Shown piece by piece: positions 35,123-44,544 of a stretch of 50,126 nucleotides of DNA. Location: the NCBI GenBank assembly GCA_005888755.1, contig VBBQ01000031.1:1-50126 (forward strand), in the 5' to 3' direction. The stretch comes from Candidatus Bathyarchaeota archaeon (GTDB lineage: Archaea > Thermoproteota > Bathyarchaeia > 40CM-2-53-6). Made by a program: the position numbers and the translations under genes. Under the pieces are notes generated by a model. It did no database searches and was not told where the DNA came from. It saw only the letters and a list, made by a program, of their open reading frames with translations. How positions within the stretch are numbered: position 1 is the stretch's first letter; the number at the start of each line of letters is the position of its first letter.

Positions 35123-35310
35123 CACACAAGACCTATTCCACTCCAACCCCTCTTTTCTTTAGGCTCGAGCAGAAGACAGCCCAAATTACCAATTCTTCAG
35201 AAACATGGCCGATAGCAACGAAAAGCATCCAATTCAAACACACCCCAACATTTTTCACACCCCAACAACCAGTATCCGCGGAGGGTGCAAAGGCGCAATC
35301 GGCTGAGGTA

Positions 35311-35820
35311 GTGCAGATTCAGGACACAAATAGAGTCCGCATACTGGAATTCATCAGGGCGAACCCCGGCACCCATCTGAGAAAGATCAAACGAGAACTC
35401 AACCTGGCCATGGGTGTCATCCAGTACCACCTGTACAAGCTGGAACGAGAACGCAGCATACTATCGGTTCGCCACGGCCTCTACAAACGCTTCTATGCGG
35501 ACAAGGGCCTCGGAGTGCAAGACCGGGAGATTCTGAACATTCTATCTCAGGAGACTGAGAGAGACATTGTACTCTACCTCATCAAGAACCCACTGGCAAG
35601 CCAGAAGGAGCTCTCTGAATTCGCCCGAATCTCTGCAAGTTCAACCAACTGGCATATGGGAAGACTATCCAGAGCTGGATTCGTACAACCTAGAAGAGAG
35701 GGGGGGTTCGTGTTCTATACCGTTACCGGGGACCGAGCCAGAATCCTAGCACTCCTGAAAAGGCACCACCCAAGAATATGGGAGAGATGGGCTGAAAGGT
35801 TGGCCGACCTACTCGCGTAA
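35311..35820 (+). CDS. Double winged-helix transcription regulator
   Basis: 169 residues with two winged-helix domains: NRVRILEFIRANPGTHLRKI with VIQYHLYKLERE, and ERDIVLYLIKNPLASQKELS with SSTNWHMGRLSRAG. This tandem wHTH form is frequent in archaea. GTG 35311 is the only usable start: the sequence before it is open but has no ATG and differs in composition. It is followed by a small three-TM protein (35861), a pairing seen in other archaeal genomes as I remember it, suggesting a regulator with a membrane partner. Confidence 0.82.
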   Translation: MQIQDTNRVRILEFIRANPGTHLRKIKRELNLAMGVIQYHLYKLERERSILSVRHGLYKRFYADKGLGVQDREILNILSQETERDIVLYLIKNPLASQKELSEFARISASSTNWHMGRLSRAGFVQPRREGGFVFYTVTGDRARILALLKRHHPRIWERWAERLADLLA

Positions 35821-35860
35821 TGTCGCTCATAGAAATCGGGATAAATGAAAAAGCGAGAAA

Positions 35861-36157
35861 ATGTCAGGCACTCCAACCGATCCAACTGACCTACTGGAAA
35901 TAGGCAGGGGGATCTTCGCACTCATCCTCTTCTCGTTATCCCTGTACGCCTGGTCAAGAAGAAGACAACCAGCCCTGATCATGGTCGCAGCAGCATTCCT
36001 GCTCTTTTTCATGAAAACATTGCTAGACTATGTTCTACCTTCAACAACTGAAGGTATCGTTAGGGTCGGAATCGACTTCGCCGCCCTAGCCTTATTCTTC
36101 GTTGCGATAGTTGTCAGACCGAGAAAGGACCTCGGCAAAGGATCCCCTCTGAGCTAA
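35861..36157 (+). CDS. Small three-TM membrane protein
   Basis: 98 residues: three hydrophobic segments (GRGIFALILFSLSLYAW, LIMVAAAFLLFF and VRVGIDFAALALFFVAIVV) and a basic C-terminus. No family name can be given with confidence. It lies 40 bases after the double-wHTH gene and may act with it. Confidence 0.7.
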   Translation: MSGTPTDPTDLLEIGRGIFALILFSLSLYAWSRRRQPALIMVAAAFLLFFMKTLLDYVLPSTTEGIVRVGIDFAALALFFVAIVVRPRKDLGKGSPLS

Positions 36158-36280
36158 TTCTATCGATTCACGCGAGACGCTAGAGCCTCCCGGACTAACC
36201 ACCGGACGTAGACAACTGTACCATGACGCCTAATATGTCCCGCGAATTGATGTGTGACTCGCAACCGAGGGGAAATGCGA

Positions 36281-36484
36281 ATGCCCTCAGTCGGACCCTT
36301 CGAACTAACCGAGGTGGAGCTCATCGGTCTTGAATTCTTAAGACAAGACGATGAGAGACAGCTGAGGAAGACGACTCTACGGGCAACATGGTCCGGACGA
36401 GAACTCAGAGTCAGAGCCCGAGGACCTGCAACAATAGTCACCGACATCAAGAGCGAGATCGCCTCCAGGGCCCTGCCATACTAG
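36281..36484 (+). CDS. Hypothetical small protein
   Basis: 67 residues from ATG 36281, placed eight bases after GAGGGG, which decides this start over ATG 36275 and GTG 36254. The sequence MPSVGPFELTEVELIGLEFL is alpha/beta-like, but no family is recognised. It lies between the three-TM gene and the convergent SDR gene. Confidence 0.5.
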   Translation: MPSVGPFELTEVELIGLEFLRQDDERQLRKTTLRATWSGRELRVRARGPATIVTDIKSEIASRALPY

Positions 36485-36587
36485 AGCAGTCGCAACATCG
36501 AACCTAGAAAATACTAGTATCAATAAGGTTCTTACCAATCACCGCTCCTCCGGGAGCGCGTTCGCATGAGCGTTCATGAGTAGAGAA

Positions 36588-37448
36588 TCAGATAGACACT
36601 TTCGTCAGTTGCTCGCTTATTTGCCACAACCGTTTCGCTGACTCATCATCATAGGATTCTTGAGAGGACTTCACCTCGTGCGTCTTGGTGAAGTACTTCC
36701 CAGTCACGCCTTCCAAGTCAGGAGAGGTGGCGACGTAGAGAATCCTTTTGGCGGCGGTTTTGGGACTTATGAAAAACGGACGCATCAGCCTGAATCCGAA
36801 GGTGACAAGGCCATTGTTGTTGGCGAAGTTAGTTCTAACTACTCCCGGATGTGCGCTGTTCACGGTAACTCCCGTGCCATCGAGCCTCTTCGCTAGCTGG
36901 TGGGTGAAGAGTATCATTGCTAGTTTCGATTGGCCATACGCGTGCCAGCCTGAAAACTTTTTCTGGCCTTGGAGATCCTCGAAGTCAATCTTCGCGCCGT
37001 TATGAGCGTCCGATGAGACGTTGACTATTCGGGAAGGGGCACTTGCCTCGAGGAGGTCAAGTAGGAGGCTCGTCAAAAGAAAGGGTCCGAGATGGTTAGT
37101 GGCAAAGGTCGATTCGAGGCCATCCACCGTTGTGTTGCGCCTTGTTAGATAGACTCCGGCGTTGTTCACGAGGAGGTGCAGCCTTTCATGTCTCGCCTTG
37201 AAGTCACTCGCTAACGTGCGGATAGAGTCTTGAGATGACATGTCAGCGAGCATCAGCTCAGTGCTCCGGTTTCCGCTCTTGGCGATAATGTCAGCTAGAG
37301 CCGCCTCACCCTTCTCCTTGCCCCGGGAGACGATTACAACAGTCGCTCCCATTTTTGCGAGCCCGAGAGCAGTAGCTTTACCGATCCCGGAATTCCCGCC
37401 AGTAATGATACAGGTTTTACCTGTCATATCAACCATGGTATCTAGCAA
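36588..37448 (-). CDS. Short-chain dehydrogenase/reductase
   Basis: 286 residues. The NAD(P) motif is TGGNSGIGKATA, then LLVNNAGVY and VNVSSDAH, with the catalytic YGQSK (YxxxK). The SDR C-terminus with NSAHPGVVRTNF is the retinol-dehydrogenase/WWOX-like type. It oxidises or reduces an alcohol or ketone substrate unknown from sequence. ATG 37448 or 37436 is the start. Confidence 0.88.
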   Translation of the reverse strand: MLDTMVDMTGKTCIITGGNSGIGKATALGLAKMGATVVIVSRGKEKGEAALADIIAKSGNRSTELMLADMSSQDSIRTLASDFKARHERLHLLVNNAGVYLTRRNTTVDGLESTFATNHLGPFLLTSLLLDLLEASAPSRIVNVSSDAHNGAKIDFEDLQGQKKFSGWHAYGQSKLAMILFTHQLAKRLDGTGVTVNSAHPGVVRTNFANNNGLVTFGFRLMRPFFISPKTAAKRILYVATSPDLEGVTGKYFTKTHEVKSSQESYDDESAKRLWQISEQLTKVSI

Positions 37449-37570
37449 GTTCTACTGTATAGACATTGATCCGCAGGTCACTGATAAGGTCCTGAGCACT
37501 CCAACTGTGCAGATGATTTGACGCTTAGTTACGATGTCAGTTGAGAATCAATTGCTGATGCATCAACGAG

Positions 37571-38695
37571 TTATTTTTGGATCGCATCCGGGTTAGCTGT
37601 CTGCTCGAGCTTGAGGAGAGCAAGTTTTCTCTCGATACCCCAGCGGTATCCGCGAAGACTACTGTCTTTGCCAATCACTCTATGACACGGAATCACGAGT
37701 GCAACCGGGTTGGTTGCGCAAGCTCTTGCCACAGCTCGTGACGCTTCGGGCTCGCCTAGCTGCTTTGCGATCTTACTATAGGTGGTTGTCTTGCCGAATG
37801 GAATGGATTGGATGATCTTCCAGACCCTCGACTGGAACACAGTTGCCTTTACGTCGAGAGGAAGGTTGACGGCGAGAGGGTCCCCATCAAAGTAGTTCGC
37901 GAACGCCCGAGTCCACTCTTTCATCTCCTCGTCACTCCGGTGCAAGATTGCGGAGGGATAATCCTCCGCAAGAGAGTTCTCAACAAACGCATCCGAGTCC
38001 CCAATACAGACACCGCATACGCCTCTTTCTGTCGCAGCAACCAAGAGCCGACCTAGGGGGGAGTCGATAATGCTGTATCGAATCTGCAAGCCTTCACCGC
38101 CTCGGCGGAATTCTCCTGGATTTACCCCCAATCCACCGGGAACATTCTCATATACACGACTTCGGGAAGAGAAGCCTGCATTGTACAATGAGCTGTTCAC
38201 CGTTTCCCCATTTCTTAGAAACCGCTTCATCCTAGCGAGGCGGCGAGCTTTGACATACTCACGAGGCGAGATCCCGAGAACCTTCTTGAAAGTCCGCTGG
38301 AAATGATAGGGGCTAAGGCCAGCCTGACGACTGAGGATTGCAAGGCTAAGTTTTCCTCGGAGATTGGCCTCGATGTATCTGCAAACTTGATCTAACAGCT
38401 TGGCTCTTGAAGACGGTTCAGTTTCCCGGGGCTGACAACGGTGACATGGCCGGAAACCGGACTGTTCGGCTTCAATCGATCCAGGGAAGAATGCGACCTG
38501 TTGTTTGCCCGGACGCCTCGCTGGACAGGATGGTCTACAGTAGATCCTGGTCGAGCGAACGGCGAAGACGAAATCTCCGTCGAAGCGGTCATCTCTAGAT
38601 AGAACAATTTTCCATTTCTCATCATCGCTCAGAACGTTATCATGGCGCTCCAGCGTCCCATGTAATTGAGCGTGATTCTGTCCGGTGGTCAACAT
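37571..38695 (-). CDS. ada: Ada-type methylated-DNA-repair and regulator protein
   Basis: 374 residues in three parts. A zinc-binding Ada domain (STRIYCRPSCPARRPGKQQV and GFRPCHRCQP) repairs phosphotriesters and holds four cysteines. A central AraC-type HTH (ISPREYVKARRLARMKRFLR) controls transcription. The C-terminal O6-methylguanine methyltransferase has active-site PCHRVIGKD. The full Ada architecture is bacterial, so an archaeal copy suggests transfer. All key cysteines are present, so it should repair O6-alkylguanine and regulate its own response. Confidence 0.92.
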   Translation of the reverse strand: MLTTGQNHAQLHGTLERHDNVLSDDEKWKIVLSRDDRFDGDFVFAVRSTRIYCRPSCPARRPGKQQVAFFPGSIEAEQSGFRPCHRCQPRETEPSSRAKLLDQVCRYIEANLRGKLSLAILSRQAGLSPYHFQRTFKKVLGISPREYVKARRLARMKRFLRNGETVNSSLYNAGFSSRSRVYENVPGGLGVNPGEFRRGGEGLQIRYSIIDSPLGRLLVAATERGVCGVCIGDSDAFVENSLAEDYPSAILHRSDEEMKEWTRAFANYFDGDPLAVNLPLDVKATVFQSRVWKIIQSIPFGKTTTYSKIAKQLGEPEASRAVARACATNPVALVIPCHRVIGKDSSLRGYRWGIERKLALLKLEQTANPDAIQK

Positions 38696-38807
38696 GAGTA
38701 ACTGTTGGTCCTCACAAAATAAGTAGTTTGACTCCGAATCTTGCTTTCAATGTCTGAAGGATCGGGCAGATATACGTGAAGGAGCACCCTTGTTTTCAGA
38801 AGAACCC

Positions 38808-38885
38808 ATGACTCGTCCGGATTGGCAGAAGAAAAAGAAGAAGATGGCGGGCAGAGAAGGCCCGAAAAAAGGAAAGAACCGTTAG
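38808..38885 (+). CDS. Possible 25-residue lysine-rich peptide
   Basis: ATG 38808 opens a 25-codon frame (MTRPDWQKKKKKMAGREG and a basic tail). It has no strong ribosome site and no known family. The following GGAGC-GCTCC and CTCTC-GAGAG stems (about 38889-38925) may end transcripts in both directions. The evidence for a real gene is weak. Confidence 0.25.
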   Translation: MTRPDWQKKKKKMAGREGPKKGKNR

Positions 38886-38954
38886 AGGAGCGAGGCTCCG
38901 ACCCTCTCTTTTGGAGAGCGGGAAAGCCATTCGGTTATTTTGAGGGGACGCTTA

Positions 38955-40613
38955 CTACATTCCGCCCATCATGCCAGGAGGCATTCCGCCGCCCATACCC
39001 GGGGGCATTCCTCCAGGACCACCTGGGCTTGGCGTGCTTCCACCCTTTGACGCGAACACATCGTCGACCCTAAGGATCATCGTCACAGCCTCAACCGCTG
39101 ACTTGATTACCTGTGTCTTTACTCGCAATGGTTCAACCACGTCCATCTTCAGCATGTCGCTTGCCTTTCCGGTCTTGGTGTTGACCCCGAACCAAATGTT
39201 CAGCGCGCTGTTATGTTTCGATTTGAGGTCAACGAGTATGTCTATCGGATTAATTCCCGCGTTCTGAGCAATCGCTACCGGTATGGATTCCAAGGCTTCT
39301 GCAAATGCAGTAACGGCGAGTTGTTCCCTGCCTCCGACTTTTATCGCGTACTCTCGGAGTCGCTTGGAAAGCTCAATTTCTGGGGCGCCTCCACCAGCGA
39401 CTATCTTCCCGTCTTCTACCGCATTTCTAACAACGGATAGTGCATCGTGGAGGGATCTTTCCGCCTCGTCAACGACATGCTCTGAGCCGCCTCTAATCAT
39501 GATGGTTACTGCCTTAGGATTCTTCGCCTCACGGACATAGACGAGCTTGTCATCACCAATTCTGACCTCTTCAACCAGCTTAGCATAGCCAAGGGCCTCT
39601 TTGGAGAGATCCCTAGTAGTTCCAACCACACTACCGCCTGTCGCCTTCGCTAGTTTCTCCATGTCGCTGCTGCTGACATTCTTGACAGTGAGGATTCCCT
39701 TCTTGGAGAGAAGAGATAGAACCTCGTCGTCAATGCTCTTCTCACTGAATAGGACATTTGCGCCAGTCTTGGCCACTTGATCGGCCATGTCTCGGAGGAG
39801 TTTTTCTTCTTCCTGTATGAACTGGTACATTTCTTCCGGCTTGTTGATGTTGATCTTGGCATCTGTCTCCGTCTTCTCGATCTCCAGTTTCGCATTCAAC
39901 AATGCTATCTTGGCGCCAGTCATGCTCTTAGGCATCTGGGAGTGAGATACTTCCTTGTCGATAATTATCCCGTTTACCAGCTCGCTTTCCTCTAGGCTTT
40001 TTCCGTGCTTCTTCATCACCTTGACAAGATCTATGTCCGCCTTCATCTTACCATTACTCTTCTCAGCTACCTGCATGACCGCTTCAACAGCAAGCTCGGC
40101 GAAACGATTCTGAGAACCGAAGATACCTTTTGTGTTGAGGGAGGTCATGGCGACCTGCTTGAGCCGCACCTCGTCGTCAGGCTTGATTGCGATAGCGATT
40201 TTCTCTAGAATTTCTTGCGCTTTTCCTGCGGCATTCCTGTAGCCGTCAATGATCGCGTTGGGATGAACATCCTTGTCAAGAAGAGTCTCCGCTCCCGCGA
40301 GCAATTCGCCAGCTAGGACTACTGCGGTTGTTGTTCCATCGCCTACTTCACTGTCCTGGGTTTTCGATATCTCGACAATCATCTTAGCAGCAGGGTTCTG
40401 GACATCCATTTCCTTCATGATAGTAGCCCCGTCGTTGGTGATCACAATGTCCCCCATGCCTGCGACAAGCATCTTGTCCATCCCTCGGGGTCCCATGGTC
40501 GACCGGACAATCTCGGCGACTATTTTGGCGGCCATTATGTTGCTTCTCTGGGCGTCGCGTCCCCTAGATCGGGAGGTGCCTTCTCTCAGAATTAGGACAG
40601 GTGTTTCCGACAT
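38955..40613 (-). CDS. thsA: Thermosome subunit (group II chaperonin)
   Basis: 552 residues of the archaeal chaperonin that folds proteins in a closed two-ring chamber. Signatures include [12 protein letters not shown] near residue 40, [19 protein letters not shown], the ATPase-loop [15 protein letters not shown] near residue 90 and [17 protein letters not shown]. The C-terminus is a GGM-rich tail ([17 protein letters not shown]). ATG 40613 fits the family start. Only one subunit gene is in the window, so the partner subunit, if any, lies elsewhere. Confidence 0.97.
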   Translation of the reverse strand: MSETPVLILREGTSRSRGRDAQRSNIMAAKIVAEIVRSTMGPRGMDKMLVAGMGDIVITNDGATIMKEMDVQNPAAKMIVEISKTQDSEVGDGTTTAVVLAGELLAGAETLLDKDVHPNAIIDGYRNAAGKAQEILEKIAIAIKPDDEVRLKQVAMTSLNTKGIFGSQNRFAELAVEAVMQVAEKSNGKMKADIDLVKVMKKHGKSLEESELVNGIIIDKEVSHSQMPKSMTGAKIALLNAKLEIEKTETDAKININKPEEMYQFIQEEEKLLRDMADQVAKTGANVLFSEKSIDDEVLSLLSKKGILTVKNVSSSDMEKLAKATGGSVVGTTRDLSKEALGYAKLVEEVRIGDDKLVYVREAKNPKAVTIMIRGGSEHVVDEAERSLHDALSVVRNAVEDGKIVAGGGAPEIELSKRLREYAIKVGGREQLAVTAFAEALESIPVAIAQNAGINPIDILVDLKSKHNSALNIWFGVNTKTGKASDMLKMDVVEPLRVKTQVIKSAVEAVTMILRVDDVFASKGGSTPSPGGPGGMPPGMGGGMPPGMMGGM

Positions 40614-40643
40614 TTCTAATCAGATTCTGAATACTCGGTCAGC

Positions 40644-40865
40644 GTGCTTCCTAAGATAAACATATGCAGGTCAATCCTTCAGAGTAATGAAGCTGAGGTT
40701 CCAGTCCTTGAGAGGAGACTGCTGGAATCCGGCCTTTCGAGAGCCATTGGGACCCTGCTGTGCCTCATGGTGAAGGAACTGGATAATGAGATTGGAGGTT
40801 ATGGGCAGAGTGTGTCTCAAAAGTATCAAATCGAGCATAGGCCAGCGAAGCTTATGACCGCCTAG
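40644..40865 (+). CDS. Hypothetical protein
   Basis: 73 residues from GTG 40644. The C-terminal part looks protein-like, with [19 protein letters not shown] as a possible helix and [20 protein letters not shown] as an unusual conserved-looking stretch. I do not recognise a family. It diverges from the thermosome gene and precedes a methyltransferase on the same strand by 23 bases. Confidence 0.4.
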   Translation: MLPKINICRSILQSNEAEVPVLERRLLESGLSRAIGTLLCLMVKELDNEIGGYGQSVSQKYQIEHRPAKLMTA

Positions 40866-40888
40866 TTCAGAGTCTTACCTACTTTGTC

Positions 40889-41641
40889 GTGTCCAAAATG
40901 AGACTGGAAGCAAATGAGGACAAGATCACAGCCAGGAGCCCCGAAGATCTTGAAACGGCAAGGACGAGGTATTATGATCGGTTAGCGACGCATTTTATGG
41001 AACATATTGGTCGGAGAAGGTCTCGAGTGATTCTCGAGGCGGGATGCGGGAAAGGCCAGCTCACAATACCATTAATCAGTAAGCTTCCGAGAAACGTAAG
41101 GATGATTGCCATAGACTCGTCAGCAGGACCTTATGCGGGCTGGTTGAAAGAACTCGCTAAGAAGCTACGGACTGACGGATTTGAGAAACAGGTTCTCCTG
41201 ATCAGATCAGACGCGAGAAGGATTAGGGGCGTCGAAGACGAGAGCGTTGACGTTGTAGTTTCGAACGAATTGTTATGCGACCTCCCATACGACTCGGAGC
41301 TTGAAGAAGCTCTGGGAGAGTTTTACCGGATCCTCCGTCCTGGAGGCTTCATGATCCATGGAGAGTGGTCGTCTTCCCCCGCAGTTGAGCCCCAAGCGTT
41401 CCTTGTCGAACACTGGCCGTCTTGGACCCCGGACCAGCTCTTTGCAATAATGAGAAACAGCGGTTTTCATGACTTTCAAGTATCCTACTTCGGGACAACA
41501 ATCCACTTTGGATATGAGAACGCGATTGAAGAGCTTCGAGGCTGGGGCGCCAACGAAACATTTCTCAAGCGATATGACAAGCTGTTGAAGCGAGACGGGA
41601 TTGAGCTCCCATTCGAGCATATAGTTCAATGCCAAAAATAG
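40889..41641 (+). CDS. Class I SAM-dependent methyltransferase
   Basis: 250 residues with the Rossmann methyltransferase fold. Motif I is VILEAGCGKGQLTIPL, the acidic loop is RMIAIDSSAGP, motif III-like is DVVVSNELLCDLPY, and the post-motif is ILRPGGFMIHG. The substrate is not visible. GTG 40889 gives MSKMRLE; ATG 40898 is an alternative. It is probably co-transcribed with the hypothetical gene upstream. Confidence 0.82.
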   Translation: MSKMRLEANEDKITARSPEDLETARTRYYDRLATHFMEHIGRRRSRVILEAGCGKGQLTIPLISKLPRNVRMIAIDSSAGPYAGWLKELAKKLRTDGFEKQVLLIRSDARRIRGVEDESVDVVVSNELLCDLPYDSELEEALGEFYRILRPGGFMIHGEWSSSPAVEPQAFLVEHWPSWTPDQLFAIMRNSGFHDFQVSYFGTTIHFGYENAIEELRGWGANETFLKRYDKLLKRDGIELPFEHIVQCQK

Positions 41642-41703
41642 AACCTGCATCTTCGAAACCCTAGGCTCCGCTCAGGAAAGCCTCCCACGAAAAACGGTTA
41701 AAA

Positions 41704-42486
41704 TTGGCACGAACGATCGCATCGCTGATAGTTGACGCTTACAAGGATGCCGTGCTAGCTGTTTGCATTTACGGGTCGACTGCCAAGAAACTAGACAGTC
41801 CCTACTCCGACCTCGAAATATTCTGCGCAGTCGCGGACAGTCTAGAGATCAAGAACAAGCGCTATGTCTACGATGGCTTACTAGTCGAGATAGATTATCT
41901 CCAAGAATCAAACTTCCTCAAAGAAGCCGGACGAGTGGGCTGGGACTGGCCAATCGGGGCAGACCAGTACCGGAACCGGATTGTACTGTTCGAACGTGAC
42001 AACTGGCTGACAAAGTGGAGGAGGCCGTCGCGGAAGACGATAGGGCAGATCTCACCGAAGAATTGTGGGCCACGATGGTTGTGACTGAGTCTCTCGCTGC
42101 TGTGCGCAAAGCCTACATAAGAGGACGAACGGCGAGACCTTAGAACCCGAGCGTTCTACATGGCCTGGGACACGGCGAGAGTCGTATTCCTCTGTAACAG
42201 AAAGTACGTGCTTTCGACGAGCTGGTTCTGGAAGCAACTATTCGAGTGTCAAGGACAGCCTAGAGATCTTCGAAATCTTATTGATGTTGTCGCCGGCTTC
42301 ATGGGGTCGACTCAGACAGAACTCGTCAACGCAACCGAGGAACTGTGGCTGGAAACGATGAAAATGGTTCGGGCCCACGCGGTTTCGATTGAGTCAATGG
42401 ATATTGTGCGACTAGCCCTTCGAAACTGCTCGACCGAGCCAGCAGACTCAACGTCCGTAATGATCGAGAAGAACACGGCAGGATAA
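41704..42486 (+). pseudogene. Kanamycin-nucleotidyltransferase-like gene, broken by two frameshifts
   Basis: The N-terminal part shows the KNTase nucleotidyl-transfer core: CIYGSTAKKLDSPYSDLEIF, then LVEIDYLQES. The middle and C-terminal parts follow the KNTase helical C-domain (VEEAVAEDDRADLTEELW, and RTRAFYMAWDTARVVFLC). Three frames are needed: the first ends at 42084, the second carries about 42010-42142, and the third runs to 42486. Inserting a base near 42007 and one change near 42126 joins them. The GS-x-D-x-E aspartates are intact. Aminoglycoside modification is unproven: archaeal nucleotidyltransferases of this shape may have other substrates. Confidence 0.72.
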
Positions 42487-42883
42487 TTTAAGACCAATAA
42501 TGAAGGCGGATTCAGAAAAAAACGTGGGTATTGAAGCCGATAGAGGAAGAAGCCCCACTTCTACTTCTTGCTCTTCTTCTTTGGCTTACTAGGCGTTTGA
42601 ATTCACCTGTTAGGTCTTATATCATTGTTTGCAATATAAAACTATTGTATTCTGGGTTCATTAGTCGAAACAGTTCATATTTCGAGCTAAAATCATCGTA
42701 AATAGTCTCTTTCTGTACTATTTCACACCACGAATGCAAAGGCATCCGTTTCTTGGCAAATATCGTACTTTGAGGAAGCTCAATGACCGAACCGCCGAGA
42801 AACGCCAAGTGGAAGGAACAACGCGCCCTCTAGCCGTGTGCCAAGCGACCATACAAGGAAACGATGACCGGTCGGCGCTTAAA
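42487..42883. other. Non-coding, A/T-rich stretch
   Basis: No clear gene. From 42610 to about 42790 the sequence is noticeably more A/T-rich than the flanks. A minus-strand frame of 63 codons (42617-42808) shows no recognisable pattern. A lysine-rich translation of 13 codons ends near 42555 on the minus strand but has no proper start. Confidence 0.4.
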
Positions 42884-42899
42884 CCCAAGATTACTTGGG
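42884..42899 (-). terminator. Hairpin after the small zinc protein gene
   Basis: CCCAAG and CTTGGG form a perfect 6-bp stem with a 4-base loop, five bases after the stop of the minus-strand gene 42904-43083, followed on that strand by TTTAAG. Confidence 0.45.
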
Positions 42900-42903
42900 G
42901 CCG

Positions 42904-43083
42904 CTAATCTCTCTCAATAGTCCCTGCAATGGCAGCCTCTTCAAGAACTGATCCACAAAGAATGCATCGTTTTCCCTTTTCCATCTCGGCCATCAGCTCC
43001 TCGCGGGAAATGCCCAGTGTGGATTCAAGTTCGACGATATCCTTCGGGAACGCTTGAGACTCCTCACACTCGTTGCAGATCAA
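42904..43083 (-). CDS. Small zinc-ribbon-like protein
   Basis: 59 residues from TTG 43083 (the only start before a TGA four codons upstream). Two CxxC pairs bracket a helical middle: ICNECEES near the start and CILCGSVLEEAA near the end. The middle ESTLGISREELMAEMEKGKR is amphipathic. It resembles a zinc ribbon with a long insertion; no family name fits with certainty. It stands alone, upstream of MarR on the same strand, with a hairpin just after its stop. Confidence 0.6.
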   Translation of the reverse strand: MICNECEESQAFPKDIVELESTLGISREELMAEMEKGKRCILCGSVLEEAAIAGTIERD

Positions 43084-43238
43084 ACCGCCACGTCATCCAT
43101 CAATCTAGGATCGAATGAAGGCCTAGTTATACTCCTCTCCCAAGAAACTGTACACGAACATGCTTTCCGTGCTCTCCGAAAAACAGAATTGCACGACAAT
43201 TACTAACCGAGAGTGAAAGGATCAATCGACAGCACGAA

Positions 43239-43688
43239 TTAAGAATGTTCTGCAACCAGGACTCTTGATAGAATTCTAGAAGCCTTTCCCAAGCACCTAA
43301 TCTCGTCGGCATCAAGTTGAGAAAGTAACTTGATCAGTCGTTTCTCACGTCGGCTTCGTCCTTCGTGAATGATTTTCGTCCCCTTCTCTGTCGAGGAGAT
43401 TATTACTGAGCGCCTGTCGTTACTATTTGCTTCCCTTCGTACAAGTCCCTCTCCTACGAGGGCTTCGACTACGCGGCTCATAGTTGGCGGCCTAACCTGC
43501 TCTGCCTCGGCCAGCTCGTTCAACGAATGTGGACCACCGAAGACGACCACTGACAGGGCGGAGGCCTGTGCTGGTCCGATTCCCATGGCTGAATCTTCGA
43601 TTCTGACATCACGCAGAAGATGGATCGCGTTACTGTGAAGGTTCCTCCCCACATCTTCGAGCCTGAGCTCGCCGAGTTTTCTTGTCAA
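43239..43688 (-). CDS. MarR family transcriptional regulator
   Basis: 149 residues: the dimerisation helix, then LNELAEAEQVRPPTMSRVVE as HTH, and the wing VRREANSNDRRSVIISSTEK with the conserved DRR. Such repressors bind palindromes and release on ligand or oxidant. The palindrome 43730-43756 lies 42 bases upstream of its start and at the start of the divergent ankyrin gene, fitting control of both. Confidence 0.9.
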   Translation of the reverse strand: MTRKLGELRLEDVGRNLHSNAIHLLRDVRIEDSAMGIGPAQASALSVVVFGGPHSLNELAEAEQVRPPTMSRVVEALVGEGLVRREANSNDRRSVIISSTEKGTKIIHEGRSRREKRLIKLLSQLDADEIRCLGKASRILSRVLVAEHS

Positions 43689-43729
43689 ATGAACACCCTA
43701 CTCGTAAGCATTCACCAACGTGAATATAT

Positions 43730-43756
43730 TAGCATAGCTAATGATTAGCTATGCTA
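43730..43756. promoter_or_regulatory. Perfect palindromic operator between marR and the ankyrin gene
   Basis: TAGCATAGCTAA (43730-43741), a 3-base spacer, and TTAGCTATGCTA (43745-43756) are exact inverted repeats of 12 bases. The adjacent AATATATT (43723-43730) is itself palindromic and can be the TATA element of both divergent genes. The plus-strand transcription start would fall inside the operator, so a bound MarR would block it. Confidence 0.7.
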
Positions 43757-43759
43757 GGT

Positions 43760-44421
43760 ATGCAAACCAATGAGTTTCTCGAATCCATCCAGAAAGGCAA
43801 TCTATCCAGAATCAATCAGCTACTAGAGACAAACCCTGACCTCGCAAACAGCAATGCGGAGAATGGTGTCTCAGTCCTGCTGCTTGCACTGTACCATGGA
43901 CGTAAGGACATCGCGCTGGTGATCGCCGCTAAGAAGCCTGTACTCGACATTTTTGAAGCGTCGGTTCTGGGAAAGCTTGAGCAGGTCAGAAATTTGATAG
44001 GCCGGGATCCCTCGCGGTCAACTCTTATTCCCCTGACGGATTTACACCGGTTGCTCTAGCTACCTACTTGGGCCAGAAGGACGTTACAGTGTATCTCCTT
44101 GAGAAGGGTGCAAAGGTTAACGCGATAACAAGGAACGCGACGGGTTTTACGCCTTTGACGGGGGCAATAGCTAACAATCACGTGGAGGTTTCGAAGGTGC
44201 TTGTGAAGCGAGGCGCCGATGTCAACCATAGGTACGAAGGTGGCGTGTCACCTCTCATGGAGGCATCCCTGAATGGAAACCTCGAGCTCGTGAGATTTCT
44301 CCTTGAAAATGGAGCCGACTCCACCACCAAGACAGGAGATGGGAAGACCCCGATGAGTTTTGCCAAAGAGAAGAATCATGTCGAGGTTGTCGAGGCGCTG
44401 AAAAGATACGGCGGCCTCTAG
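43760..44421 (+). pseudogene. Ankyrin-repeat protein, broken by one frameshift
   Basis: The first frame (from ATG 43760, MQTNEFLESIQKGNLSRINQ) carries one or two repeats and ends at 44059. The second continues with DGFTPVALATYLGQKDVTVY, then GFTPLTGAIANNHVEVSKVL, SPLMEASLNGNLELVRFLLE and KTPMSFAKEKNHVEVVEALK, reaching 44421. A single-base change around 44015-44025 joins them into about 220 residues of four to five ankyrin repeats. The upstream in-frame ATG 43751 lies inside the operator and is not used. Ankyrin proteins bind other proteins; the partner is unknown. It is likely MarR-controlled. Confidence 0.8.
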
Positions 44422-44544
44422 GGAGGGTCTGTGGAGCGCCAATCGTGAGCGCATTTTTCGTGCCCTGAAGGCTTTTCCGAAGGTCTATAACCTAGTAGAG
44501 AGACTGAGAAGATATCGCGGATTATAGGAGGTGTACTAGGCCGA

